A DNA stretch of 64,000 bases from Enterococcus alishanensis (lineage in GTDB: Bacteria > Bacillota > Bacilli > Lactobacillales > Enterococcaceae): the NCBI RefSeq assembly GCF_019218635.1, contig NZ_JAHUZB010000007.1:1-64000 (forward strand). The letters run 5' to 3'. A program made the position numbers and the translations under genes. This document shows positions 1 to 8,484 of the stretch, piece by piece. How positions within the stretch are numbered: the first letter of the stretch is position 1; every line of letters starts with the position of its first letter. Below the pieces are notes generated by a model. The model was not told the DNA's origin. It worked only from the letters and a program-made list of their open reading frames with translations, and did not search any database.

Positions 1-37
1 TTTAAACCTACACATTCCCGCCAAATAGAATATGATG

Positions 38-90
38 TCCGCTAAGCATTGATGTAGAGCCTTTTCTACTGACGCTTAGCGGATTTTTTT
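38..90 (+). terminator. Rho-independent terminator of a gene upstream of the window
   Basis: Ten-base arms TCCGCTAAGC and GCTTAGCGGA are perfect inverted repeats, with a second small hairpin (GTAGA/TCTAC) inside the loop. They are followed by a run of eight T. It must end transcription entering from the left. Confidence 0.75.
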
Positions 91-271
91 TGAAGGTCTT
101 TTGAACACCCTTTGATTATTTCAATTTATTAATTTCTTTTAACTCGTAACTTACCCAAAAAAATATCTACCCAATTGATATAAGTTTGAGATAGGAAAGG
201 CAGCGGATGTTTTTAATACGCTATCCATTAGAACGGTCATTCTAAATTTTTATCTAAAAAATAAAAAGTTG

Positions 272-285
272 CCGTAACGTTACGG
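272..285. promoter_or_regulatory. Perfect 14-bp palindrome, operator-like
   Basis: CCGTAACGTTACGG reads the same on both strands with no spacer, so it is a better protein-binding dyad than an RNA hairpin. It lies about 120 bp before the hydrolase start and 20 bp before a cre box. The binding protein is unknown. Confidence 0.4.
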
Positions 286-303
286 TAATTTTTTCCATTG
301 TTC

Positions 304-318
304 TTGTAAGCGCTATCT
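304..318 (+). promoter_or_regulatory. cre box (CcpA site)
   Basis: TTGTAAGCGCTATCT matches every fixed position of the catabolite-responsive-element consensus WTGNAANCGNWNNCW. It lies about 90 bp before the start of the secreted hydrolase, so repression or activation by CcpA is inferred. Confidence 0.6.
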
Positions 319-407
319 GATAAATTTTTTATAACGATCTAGATACTCGAAACTTTTAATTTTGATTGATTAAGAAATTAATAATTAAAAAAAGGATTGG
401 TGATGTT

Positions 408-1535
408 ATGAAAAAAGGAATGTTTTTTTGCCTCGCTGTTTGTAGTTTATTCTTTATTAACGGCTCAAATGCCCAAGCTACCGAAGATTTCTCACTGGAT
501 AATCGCGAAGAAATCATTAATGATTTTGAAGAAGAATTGTCAGAAGCAGAAGAAAATATTATTCAAGGTACCACATTATCTGAACAAGAAGCCCCTTCTA
601 TTGTAGCAAATTTGATGTTTCGAGTTATTTTTGAATCAGATATTCCAATTATGAATTTATTTGATGATTTAAAAATTAAAGAGAATCCCGAAATAGACAG
701 TGTTGACTGGTATGTAAAAAATTGGTATGAAAAGTTAGAAAATACTAGCGATCGAACAATCACTACAACAGAAACATATCGAAAAGAAAATGGCGAAGAA
801 GTAAGCAATCCAATAACGCTCCGAGGTCGTTATATTGATAACGGTTCTGATAAAACTGTTATCTTACATCATGGTTATCGTGCATTAAAATATGAGTTGA
901 TAAAACAAGCCAAATTCTTTTCAGAAGAAGGATTTAATGTCCTATTAATTAGCAGTCGCGCAGTAAACGGAAGCGATGGTAAATATATTACTTTTGGATA
1001 CTACGAAAAAGATGATTTAAATATGTGGATTAATGATGAAGTCAATCGAACCAATAGCGATCAAAAAATCGTATTAATGGGCGTTTCGATGGGAGCATCC
1101 ACCACGGTACTGTCACAAAATGTTCCACATCCTAATGTTGTTGCATATATTGAAGATTGTGGGTATGCTGATTTGCATGAGGAAATGCTACAAGCTTTTT
1201 CTTGGTTTTCAGAATTATTACCTATAATAAAAAATGTTGATTTTAAACAATTAGTAAATCAAATCAGTCAAAGAACTGAGTCTAGATTAGGTTTTAGTAT
1301 CGATCAAATTTCTCCAATAGAAAGTGCTAAAAATACAGATGTTCCAAAATTATTCATTCATGGTGGTGCGGATGATTTTATACCTATTAGCCACATGGAA
1401 GACATGTATAATGCCAGTCCTGGATACAAAGAAAAACTAGTAGTTGATGGCGCTATCCATGGCAAATCATTTGATACGAATCCAGAAATATACACTGAAG
1501 GTTTACGACATTTTTTAAACAACGTCTTTCAATGA
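408..1535 (+). CDS. Secreted alpha/beta hydrolase
   Basis: Predicted exported serine hydrolase of the alpha/beta-hydrolase fold, 375 aa. I chose ATG 408 because AAAGGA lies 11 bases upstream; an in-frame TTG at 366 has no ribosome binding site. The N-terminus is a typical signal peptide (two Lys, then a hydrophobic stretch ending near NAQA). The fold is marked by VILHHGYR (oxyanion region), nucleophile elbow GVSMG with Ser227, an acidic GGADDFIP motif and catalytic His351 in AIHGKS, so the triad looks complete. The acidic N-terminal section (about residues 25-110) is a cap or spacer. The substrate cannot be told; esterase or peptidase-like activity is possible. It is monocistronic, with a cre box and a palindrome upstream. 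Confidence 0.85.
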   Translation: MKKGMFFCLAVCSLFFINGSNAQATEDFSLDNREEIINDFEEELSEAEENIIQGTTLSEQEAPSIVANLMFRVIFESDIPIMNLFDDLKIKENPEIDSVDWYVKNWYEKLENTSDRTITTTETYRKENGEEVSNPITLRGRYIDNGSDKTVILHHGYRALKYELIKQAKFFSEEGFNVLLISSRAVNGSDGKYITFGYYEKDDLNMWINDEVNRTNSDQKIVLMGVSMGASTTVLSQNVPHPNVVAYIEDCGYADLHEEMLQAFSWFSELLPIIKNVDFKQLVNQISQRTESRLGFSIDQISPIESAKNTDVPKLFIHGGADDFIPISHMEDMYNASPGYKEKLVVDGAIHGKSFDTNPEIYTEGLRHFLNNVFQ

Positions 1536-1662
1536 TTTAGATTGTTGATTAAAATAAGTTATCTTCCCTTATTGTTATCCGTTTATATCATGGTTTCTCT
1601 TTTAAACTTAGTTTAATTGTTTATTGTAAAAAAACACTCGACGAACCTAATTCTACAAACGG

Positions 1663-1692
1663 AAACGCTCAAGCAATTAGCTTGGGCGTTTT
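1663..1692 (+). terminator. Terminator after the secreted hydrolase
   Basis: AAACGCTCAAGC and GCTTGGGCGTTT pair around AATTA (one G-U pair) and end in a short T-run. The hairpin is nearly symmetrical, so it could work in both directions. Confidence 0.65.
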
Positions 1693-2070
1693 AATATATT
1701 TCTTCTGTAAGACCTGAACCTTTATCTCCCAATTAAAAAATTTAGTTTTAACTAGAATTCCACATTACAGACAAACATAATTATACTCTCAAAAAATACG
1801 CTTAGAACTGTTTTATTAGGACGTCTAAATGCTTTTTTCGTCAAAATTATCAATATAATGTTTTTCAAAATATATTAAATAACAAAATTAAAACAACTTA
1901 AATCCTATTGCATATCTATTTTATATTCTTTCGTATCTATATAAAAACCATATAATAGTGATATTTACATATTAAAATAACTGATATTATTTTTTAATTT
2001 TTTTAAAAAAAACGTCTTATTACTTCAAAAAAATATTCTCATATTATAGAATAATTGACGAGGTGGAAAT
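1693..2070. other. AT-rich intergenic stretch, no gene seen
   Basis: About 380 bp of very AT-rich DNA without a convincing reading frame. A TATAAT hexamer about 120 bp before the next gene could be its -10 box, but no good -35 accompanies it. I see nothing else here. Confidence 0.5.
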
Positions 2071-2340
2071 ATGAAAAATTACGTTGGATTACTCACAAAT
2101 GTCGAAATACGAGATTCTCTAGCAAGATTCACTTTAGAAACAGAATCTGGGACAATTAAGTGTGTCATCGGTAATTTTTTTGTCAGCATGAAATTTTTAA
2201 TGTTGCATAATAACAAATATTTGATTTCTGTAAAAGGGTCTTTCGATCCTTCCAATGATGAAAACCATTTAATCGTCAAAGATTTTAAAATTATTAACGA
2301 AGATGAATTTGTTAGAGAACTAGATATTCGTATGCAATAA
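2071..2340 (+). CDS. Small hypothetical protein
   Basis: An 89-aa protein I do not recognise. It is supported by a strong ribosome binding site (GAGGTGGAAAT just before the ATG) and its own terminator immediately after the stop. The sequence is mostly short alternating hydrophobic strands (LTNVEIRD, ARFTLET, IKCVIGNFF, KYLISVKGSF, HLIVKDFKII) with no signal peptide or membrane helix. That layout resembles a small beta-barrel such as an OB-fold, but no family motif is visible and this is a guess. It is monocistronic between two long AT-rich gaps. Confidence 0.65.
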   Translation: MKNYVGLLTNVEIRDSLARFTLETESGTIKCVIGNFFVSMKFLMLHNNKYLISVKGSFDPSNDENHLIVKDFKIINEDEFVRELDIRMQ

Positions 2341-2362
2341 AAAGCCCAATTGTGGGCTTTTT
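2341..2362 (+). terminator. Terminator directly after the 89-aa gene
   Basis: AAAGCCCA and TGGGCTTT pair around ATTG and are followed by T-rich DNA. The hairpin begins at the stop codon. Confidence 0.8.
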
Positions 2363-2507
2363 ATTGTACTCATTTATGACTGATGATTTTTTACATTTAT
2401 TCGACAGACTGACAATTCCTGTTACTAGCACTACTAATCTCAAATCGGTCATCTTACTAGCTTTTTGATGTCCAATGATTCCTTTTTTCATTTTATCGAG
2501 CATAATT

Positions 2508-2555
2508 AAAACCTCTAAACAGGACGCAGTGAGTGCATCCTATTTTAGAGGCTTA
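2508..2555 (-). terminator. Probable terminator of the NlpC/P60-like gene
   Basis: CCTCTAAA/TTTAGAGG form the base of a long hairpin containing AGGACGCA/TGCATCCT with one mismatch. On the minus strand it is followed by TTTTAATT, a weak U-tract. Confidence 0.5.
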
Positions 2556-2584
2556 AAAATTCGAGGACTTCTTTTTTTAATCTC

Positions 2585-3670
2585 TTATTGTAAAGAACGA
2601 ACCGCATACCAAGCAGTTCCTTCATCTCTCCAACCTAAGCGAACCAAATTATTTTTTTCGCCAGCATTGGTTGTGTAAACATGACTATCCTGACTACCGG
2701 TTGCATTTGGATTGTATACACGATATACAGGAACGCTTCCGCCAGAATTCCATGACACACCTTCACTCTTCCAACCAACTGTTACTAACCAATCTCGTTC
2801 TGAAGCACTTAATGTATAGAAATGACGACCATTGTTTGGATTGTACAAACGGTAAACGGTATCGCCAGTCGTTGGTGCAGCCCAGCCAACACCTTCATAG
2901 TTCCAGCCAACATTTTGTAAATTCGTTGCTTCACCTAAATCTTGTGTGTAATGATGGTTGCCTTCGTAACCATTGTATAATCTGAAAACATATCTTTCAT
3001 TTGCTTGTTGCCCATCTATACTTGGACGCTTTTTCGGTGTATCTGTCAAAACTCTCTTAGCAAAATCAGGTCGATACCAAGCAATTTGTCCAACTTTCAC
3101 TGTTTGACCTGGTCCCGGCGAATGAATATATTGACCATTGTCAATATAGATGGCAACATTAGTAGAATTTCCTTTGTTCCCCCAGAACAATAAATCTCCT
3201 GGTTGTAAGGCGTTCATACTAACATCTCTACTAACTCTTTCTTGGGATGTAGTCGGAGCTGGAACGCTCATGTTAACCGCATTTTTAAAAACATATTGTA
3301 CAAGGCCAGACGCGTCAAATGCATTTGGTCCAACAGCTCCCCAGCCAAAAGGTTTACCCACTTGTGCTTGAGCCATATTAACAACTTTTTGTTGATCGGT
3401 CGCTGCTGCTCGAGTAGTAGCAGAAAAAACTTGAGCGGTTGAATCTGAAGCAAAATCAGGTATTGCCATGATTGCTTCGAACTGTTCCAAAGTATAACCA
3501 GCTGTTAAAGCTTCCTGTTTCTCTTGTTCATAATTGCTTTGATTTTCTGTAATTTGTGGTTGTTGCTCGCTTGTAACTTCACTTGCATATGATTGAACTG
3601 CTCCCACTTGTACTTGTAATCCAACTAAACAAAGCCCGACTAATAAACCACTTTTCATTCCTAATCGCAT
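2585..3670 (-). CDS. Secreted NlpC/P60-like protein with degenerate active site and three DUF5648 repeats
   Basis: Exported wall-associated protein, 361 aa from the ATG at 3670, which has AGAGGAAG upstream; an ATG at 3712 has no such site. After the signal peptide and a Gln/Glu-rich spacer comes an NlpC/P60 domain (about residues 90-205), then three repeats of the lectin-like DUF5648 type with YRLYN, HHYT or HFYT, and GW..EG..W signatures. NlpC/P60 enzymes use a Cys in D-C-S-G and a His in H-V-G-I-Y. Here the motifs read FDASGLVQ and TNVAIY, so both catalytic residues are replaced (Cys to Ala, His to Asn); only the third His, in YIHSPGPG, remains. The domain therefore probably binds peptidoglycan without cutting it. 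The repeat family recurs in the L,D-transpeptidase at 56441-57619. Confidence 0.85.
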   Translation of the reverse strand: MRLGMKSGLLVGLCLVGLQVQVGAVQSYASEVTSEQQPQITENQSNYEQEKQEALTAGYTLEQFEAIMAIPDFASDSTAQVFSATTRAAATDQQKVVNMAQAQVGKPFGWGAVGPNAFDASGLVQYVFKNAVNMSVPAPTTSQERVSRDVSMNALQPGDLLFWGNKGNSTNVAIYIDNGQYIHSPGPGQTVKVGQIAWYRPDFAKRVLTDTPKKRPSIDGQQANERYVFRLYNGYEGNHHYTQDLGEATNLQNVGWNYEGVGWAAPTTGDTVYRLYNPNNGRHFYTLSASERDWLVTVGWKSEGVSWNSGGSVPVYRVYNPNATGSQDSHVYTTNAGEKNNLVRLGWRDEGTAWYAVRSLQ

Positions 3671-4107
3671 AAAAATCTTCCTCTCTCCTATCTTATTTGA
3701 TGCTTTAGTCACATCAATGAAATAATTGTAATCTAAATGTCATATTTCGTCTAGTCTTTTCTGAGATAAAAAGCTAATTCCGGGAATTTCTAATTTAAAA
3801 TCATGAAATAGTCTATTTTTATTCACAATTAAACAAAATATACATATTATTTGAAACTTTTGTATTTTTCAAAGGTAAGTAATATTAGTAACAAAAGAAA
3901 TACTTCTGACTTATAAAAAACTAGGCTGATAAAGTTTTGTCAATTATTTAGAAATTTAGCTTCTTCTTTAGGAGAATACAGTTACGTTTTTGTTTATTAG
4001 ATCTAAAGCTATTTTTTCAATCCGATTGACCTATTCAAATGGAATCAATTGAATGATTGACTTATTGAGCTAATTTCCCTTCATCCAAAAATATATAAAT
4101 TGAATAC
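3671..4107. other. Intergenic stretch, no gene seen
   Basis: About 440 bp of AT-rich DNA containing the promoter region of the NlpC/P60-like gene. I found no reading frame with a ribosome binding site. It ends at the A-run that forms the U-tract of the predicted minus-strand small RNA. Confidence 0.45.
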
Positions 4108-4178
4108 AAAAAAAGACAGCTTCAATTAAGAAGCTGTCCGAACCTACAGTTTGTTTTTGTAACGAAACAACAGGAGGC
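4108..4178 (-). ncRNA. Predicted small RNA with C-rich, anti-Shine-Dalgarno-like segment
   Basis: On the minus strand a TATTATAAC -10-like box (4183-4191) is followed by about 70 bases ending in a perfect hairpin (GACAGCTTC/GAAGCTGTC, 4115-4138) and seven T. No reading frame fits between them. Near its 5' end the RNA would carry GCCTCCTG, complementary to ribosome binding sites, as in C-rich regulatory RNAs or type I antitoxins. The -35 region is poor. The neighbouring LTA synthase gene has its own terminator at 4515-4547, so this hairpin needs another transcript to explain it. Confidence 0.4.
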
Positions 4179-4191
4179 TTCTGTTATAATA

Positions 4192-4514
4192 TGATATCTT
4201 TTAAAAAAAATCCAGTAAAACACTCAACAAATTACAATAACGAAAAAAAATTATTAACGATCCCTTAGAATTTTTTTTTATTCTGAAATGATCTCTATTT
4301 TTTAGTAATTATTCATTGAAGAATTACTAATTATTTCCTATGTACAAAAGATAAATTCTAAAAATTATAGCGTCAGCAAAAAATGTATTTATCTGTAAGG
4401 AAACTTATCACCAACAAACAATACTTCTATTATAAAAAAACGTTTATGTTTATTTATAATCTAATTTACAGAATAGTTATTTCTTTTTCCAAAAAAACTA
4501 TATTGTTTTTTATT
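4192..4514. other. Intergenic stretch, no supported gene
   Basis: AT-rich DNA between the predicted small RNA and the LTA synthase terminator. An open frame of 67 codons starting at 4383 on the plus strand has no ribosome binding site and runs into the 3' end of ltaS on the other strand, so I do not call it. Confidence 0.4.
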
Positions 4515-4547
4515 AAAAAATCAGCCTTTTATTCAAAGGCTGATTTA
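4515..4547 (-). terminator. Terminator of the LTA synthase gene
   Basis: AAATCAGCCTTT/AAAGGCTGATTT hairpin with a T-run on the minus strand, seven bases after the ltaS stop codon. Confidence 0.85.
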
Positions 4548-4553
4548 GCTATA

Positions 4554-6716
4554 TTATTCTTCAGTACTATTATCTGTTGGATATAAATTAATAGTCGTCT
4601 GATCATTATTCTCAGAAAATATACTGGTGGATTTTGCGCCAAGCTGTTTTTCCTTGTCTTCATTTTGTTGATCTAGATTCTTGTAATTATAGGATTTAGG
4701 ATCAACTGCTGTAAATCCTTCTGGTGTATAAAATCGTAACAAGTTTTCTTCATTTAACTTATCAGAAAGTTCTAGTTCTTTTTTGACATTTTGTTGCTCA
4801 TTTTGGATCTCAGTTTCAATACCTGCAGCTTGTGAATCGATCAATTCGCCAGTATTGGTATCATAAGTTTTCCCACCTAGCTCAGTATATTGAGGCGTTA
4901 CAAAATCCCCATTTCTAAAAGCAACAACTTGATCATGATTTTCAGAAAGCAAATCGCTCCCAAATTGAACATAATTTTTTGTATCAACACCAACTAAATG
5001 CAATAAAGTTGGCAACACATCAATTTCTCCACCATATTGGTGTTGAACACCTCCACCTGTATAGCCAGGTATATGAAACATCAAAGGCACTCTTTGCAAC
5101 ATTGCATTATCATAACTATCCCAGCTTGCTTTATCTTTACCCAAAGTTTCAGCTAAATCAGGGTTGTTCGTATCCGAAATTCCGTAATGGTCACCATAAA
5201 TCATGAAAATTGATTTTTGATAAATTCCGGAAGCTTTTAAATACGTAAAAAATTGTTCTAAACTTTGATCAAGATAATGAGCCGTTCGTACATAATTATC
5301 GACTACCTCATCGCCAGTATTTAATGATGGAAAATCAAAATTACTATTATCGGTTAAATACGGTGTATGATTAGTGACTGTTAAAAATTTCGTATAAAAA
5401 GGTTGTTGTAAATGCTCAAGATGAGACACACTTTCCCGCAACAAGTCTTTATCTAAAATACCATAACCTAATGTTTCATCATCCGAACTAAAATAAGATT
5501 TATCAAAGAAGTTTTGGTAACCTAGATTTTTATAAACATCTTCCCGATTCCAAAAACTGCCAACATTTCCATGAAAAACTGCACTAGAATAACCTTCCGT
5601 TTGATTCAGAATGGCTGGTGCCGCTTGGAAAGTATTGTCAGAACCTAGCTGAGTAAATAATGAACCTTGTGTTAAGCCATAGGTACCAGTTTCCAACATG
5701 TTTTCTGCGTCACTAGTTTTCCCTTGTCCAACTTGATTGAAAAAGTTATCAAAAGACAACGTTTGTTGATCATCATTGTAGAGACTATTTAAAAACGGTG
5801 TAACTTCATGGCCATCAACCTTCATATTAATCAAAAACTGTTGGAAACTTTCTAAATGCAATACGATGATATTGCGGTTTTTAGCAATCCCAAATTTACT
5901 TTCATCTGGAGCAGCATAATGACTTTTCGTATAATTCAATACATCATTGATATCACCAGAAGATGCGTTAGCTCTCACTTCATTGGCTTTTGCTGTGTTA
6001 AAACCATCAACGGCTGTAAAAGTATCTAAACCTAAATATTTCACCAGATAATTTCGATCAAAAGTTCGTTGTAAAAGCTGAGGTCGATTGGCTTCGCTAA
6101 CTGATAAATTAACTGTAAAAAACAATACTGAAAAGATACTTACTGCAACTGCGGCTGTTTTTTTGACTGGTTTTGATGTGATATCTACTTTTTTAACAAA
6201 TAAATAAATAATTCCTGCTAATAATAGAAAAATATCTAACCAATAGAAAATATCGTGAATGCGCATCAAAGCTAAAGAACTACCCGATATTCCCTCAGAA
6301 ACTTTCGAAAACCCTAAAATTGACTTAATTGTCACAAAATCAGTAAATTCACGATAATAAATAATATTGATGTACAACACCAAGGTATTCAATAAATCTG
6401 CTAGCCACAATACAATTAAAGCTGGTTTCAATTTTTTTATATATAAAAAACTACTAAATAGTAACAACATCGTGGCGATTGGATTAATCCATAAGATTGC
6501 CGTCTGAATCCAACCTTCGACACCTAAAGAAAAGTCAATATAATAAGCCAAAATTGTTTTAGCCCAAAAATAAATGCCGGCAATTAATAAAATATTCCAA
6601 CGATTCTTTAAGCCTTGTTTGATTCGATTCACGTAAAACCACTTCTTTCTGCGATAGTATTCGAATGCCAAAATAACTATACCAGAAGTCATAAAAAAAT
6701 CACTAATTTGGATCAA
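4554..6716 (-). CDS. ltaS: Lipoteichoic acid synthase (LtaS-type)
   Basis: Membrane phosphoglycerol transferase that polymerises the glycerol-phosphate chain of lipoteichoic acid on the outer membrane face. The N-terminal third has about five transmembrane helices (roughly residues 40-205). The C-terminal sulfatase-fold domain shows the metal ligands and nucleophile of the family: E289 in LHLESF, T334 in GQGKTSDAE, and D509/H510 in YGDHYG. The start is uncertain. The longest frame begins with TTG 6716 and an ATG lies at 6692, both without a ribosome binding site. A GTG at 6632, preceded by AGAAAGAAG, gives the short cytoplasmic N-terminus normal for LtaS. The gene has its own terminator and follows a separately terminated regulator. 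Confidence 0.9.
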   Translation of the reverse strand: MIQISDFFMTSGIVILAFEYYRRKKWFYVNRIKQGLKNRWNILLIAGIYFWAKTILAYYIDFSLGVEGWIQTAILWINPIATMLLLFSSFLYIKKLKPALIVLWLADLLNTLVLYINIIYYREFTDFVTIKSILGFSKVSEGISGSSLALMRIHDIFYWLDIFLLLAGIIYLFVKKVDITSKPVKKTAAVAVSIFSVLFFTVNLSVSEANRPQLLQRTFDRNYLVKYLGLDTFTAVDGFNTAKANEVRANASSGDINDVLNYTKSHYAAPDESKFGIAKNRNIIVLHLESFQQFLINMKVDGHEVTPFLNSLYNDDQQTLSFDNFFNQVGQGKTSDAENMLETGTYGLTQGSLFTQLGSDNTFQAAPAILNQTEGYSSAVFHGNVGSFWNREDVYKNLGYQNFFDKSYFSSDDETLGYGILDKDLLRESVSHLEHLQQPFYTKFLTVTNHTPYLTDNSNFDFPSLNTGDEVVDNYVRTAHYLDQSLEQFFTYLKASGIYQKSIFMIYGDHYGISDTNNPDLAETLGKDKASWDSYDNAMLQRVPLMFHIPGYTGGGVQHQYGGEIDVLPTLLHLVGVDTKNYVQFGSDLLSENHDQVVAFRNGDFVTPQYTELGGKTYDTNTGELIDSQAAGIETEIQNEQQNVKKELELSDKLNEENLLRFYTPEGFTAVDPKSYNYKNLDQQNEDKEKQLGAKSTSIFSENNDQTTINLYPTDNSTEE

Positions 6717-6878
6717 CGAACACTAATTTTTAACTAAAATTCCTTAAATCTTTGCATATAAAATTTTCCATAACTTTTACCACTATAAAATCAAGCTTTT
6801 GCCTCTATACCAATACCAATTATTTTAGAAAAAATTCATACTTTCGTCATAGAATTTACGATGAAGTTTTAAAATAAC

Positions 6879-6903
6879 AAAAAAAACTCGGGCAATACCC
6901 GAG
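6879..6903 (-). terminator. Terminator of the winged-helix regulator
   Basis: CTCGGG/CCCGAG hairpin around CAATA, followed on the minus strand by eight T. Confidence 0.8.
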
Positions 6904-6972
6904 ATTCTTCGATTTATTTTATTAAAATAACTACTGATTTTTTACTACAACACATCTTTAACAAATTTACAT

Positions 6973-7608
6973 TCAACTTGATCGTAACACATAACCTTCC
7001 CCACGAGCTGTTTGTAATAATGAGCTGTCGAAACCAGCATACTCCATCTTGTCCCTGATTTTTCTGATTAAAGTAGACATTTGGCATTTTGCTGAATTGT
7101 CTAACTGTTCTTTGTTCCAAATTTGATGTGCCAATTCTTCTTGTGAGAGAACTTTATTTTCAGCTCGAACTAATTCTTGTAGCAATTTTTGCTCTCGTTT
7201 AGTCAATGATAATTGTTGGAGAATTTCTTGACCACTTGGATAATTATTTTTTTTACTTTCTCCTAGATGAAGCATCTCTCGGACCTCCTCTAATGGTGCA
7301 TTTGGCGAAAGGTAAGCAGTCACAGCAGATTTTTTTTGTTCCGCTTGATGATTTTTTTCACTTAGTTGAACAATTAAACTCGCTTTGTTTTGCAATTTTT
7401 CTACCACGGCAAAATTTTCACCATTGGTAATGGATTCGCTCAGCAAAACAATCTGAAATTCTTGTAAAAAACATTCTGGCAAACGTTCTTGCAGAATAGA
7501 CTTTAATAAGCTTGTGCTAGATAGCACTTCATGTCCCAACTGACGGATTTTTTCTTCTAATTCTTGTTCAGCGAAGACACACTTGGTTAATAATAAAATT
7601 CGGCACAT
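6973..7608 (-). CDS. Orphan OmpR-type winged-helix regulator with degenerate receiver domain
   Basis: A 211-aa DNA-binding protein. ATG 7608 was chosen because GTAGGTGG lies just upstream; a GTG three codons earlier overlaps that site. The C-terminal 95 residues form an OmpR/PhoB winged helix (LTKREQKLLQELV, then STLIRKIRDK and RGEGYVL). The N-terminal half has receiver-like length and strand pattern (RILLLTKC, FQIVLLSES), but the acidic pair, phospho-acceptor Asp (Ser/Glu here) and conserved Lys are missing. It probably does not respond to a histidine kinase by ordinary phosphorylation. No kinase gene is adjacent. Target genes are unknown. Confidence 0.75.
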   Translation of the reverse strand: MCRILLLTKCVFAEQELEEKIRQLGHEVLSSTSLLKSILQERLPECFLQEFQIVLLSESITNGENFAVVEKLQNKASLIVQLSEKNHQAEQKKSAVTAYLSPNAPLEEVREMLHLGESKKNNYPSGQEILQQLSLTKREQKLLQELVRAENKVLSQEELAHQIWNKEQLDNSAKCQMSTLIRKIRDKMEYAGFDSSLLQTARGEGYVLRSS

Positions 7609-8420
7609 ATCGGCCACCTACTTTCGTTTTTTTTAAAGGGCAGTTAAAATTACCCTCAAGTAATAAATACGCATTATTTTCCGTAAAGCGCGATTTTTTT
7701 TGATAATTACCCAAAATTAATTAATCAATTTATTGCAACTTTTCCCAATACATGATGATGACTGCCGGTATCACTGAAATTAAGATTGAAATTCGATAAA
7801 TAGGATTATTTGATTAGCTGAAGCCCTCTCCTTCTTTTTATCAACCAGATTGAATGACCTACTTCAAATTTGGCTTGATTCATTGTGAAGAAACGCTCTC
7901 ATGAATTTAGGTTATACCATCCGTAAATAATTTACCTTGTAAAAATACTCTCTTTCAAAATTATGACTAATGTTTCTATTATCCACATCAACTAGCACAT
8001 TCAGAGCAAGTTTAAGTGAAATATTTTCACCAGTTGTAAATTTTTATTTGATAGATGCAGTTACAAACAGATGAACTGAATTGACAAAAAAACTGAACTT
8101 GCTACACTGATTAACTGACAATTTCAATCAAAGGACAAAAAAACAAGCTATTATTCCACAATATAATTCTAAAGCAAAACTAATAAATCCTTAATAAAAG
8201 CAAGCTAAAAAATGTATGCGTTATCATTTGTAATTTATTATAACACCTGTAATTAGTAAAAAACAGTGTTTTAATAAGAATATTTTCAAAAAATAAAATA
8301 AATATTTAAAATTTCGGAATATTAAAATTTATTTCCAAAATTTAAAATGGAAATCTGACAAATAAATATTTTACCACTAAAAATATTTATTCAGAGCTAA
8401 CTTTTACTTGATCATTTCTC
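7609..8420. other. 810-bp AT-rich gap with no convincing gene
   Basis: No frame with a ribosome binding site was found on either strand. A short minus-strand frame near 7735-7810 could encode a hydrophobic peptide (ILISVIPAVIIMYWEKLQ) but lacks a start codon and looks like chance or a remnant. The right part is almost pure A and T. Confidence 0.4.
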
Positions 8421-8458
8421 AAAAAAAAAGATTAAGGGCAACTTTCTCCCTTAACCTT
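8421..8458 (-). terminator. Terminator of the DUF6323/DUF6179 operon
   Basis: GATTAAGGG and CCCTTAACC pair around a nine-base loop, with nine T following on the minus strand. Confidence 0.75.
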
Positions 8459-8484
8459 TTAACAGAATGAGTAAAACAATTATT

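Noticed and set aside
2312-2503. 63-codon minus-strand frame that could encode a small hydrophobic toxin
   Set aside because: It reads through the terminator of the 89-aa gene and into that gene on the opposite strand; the hydrophobic part is short and no known toxin motif is seen.
4383-4586. 67-codon plus-strand open frame
   Set aside because: No ribosome binding site, composition of plain AT-rich DNA, and it runs through the ltaS terminator into ltaS on the other strand.
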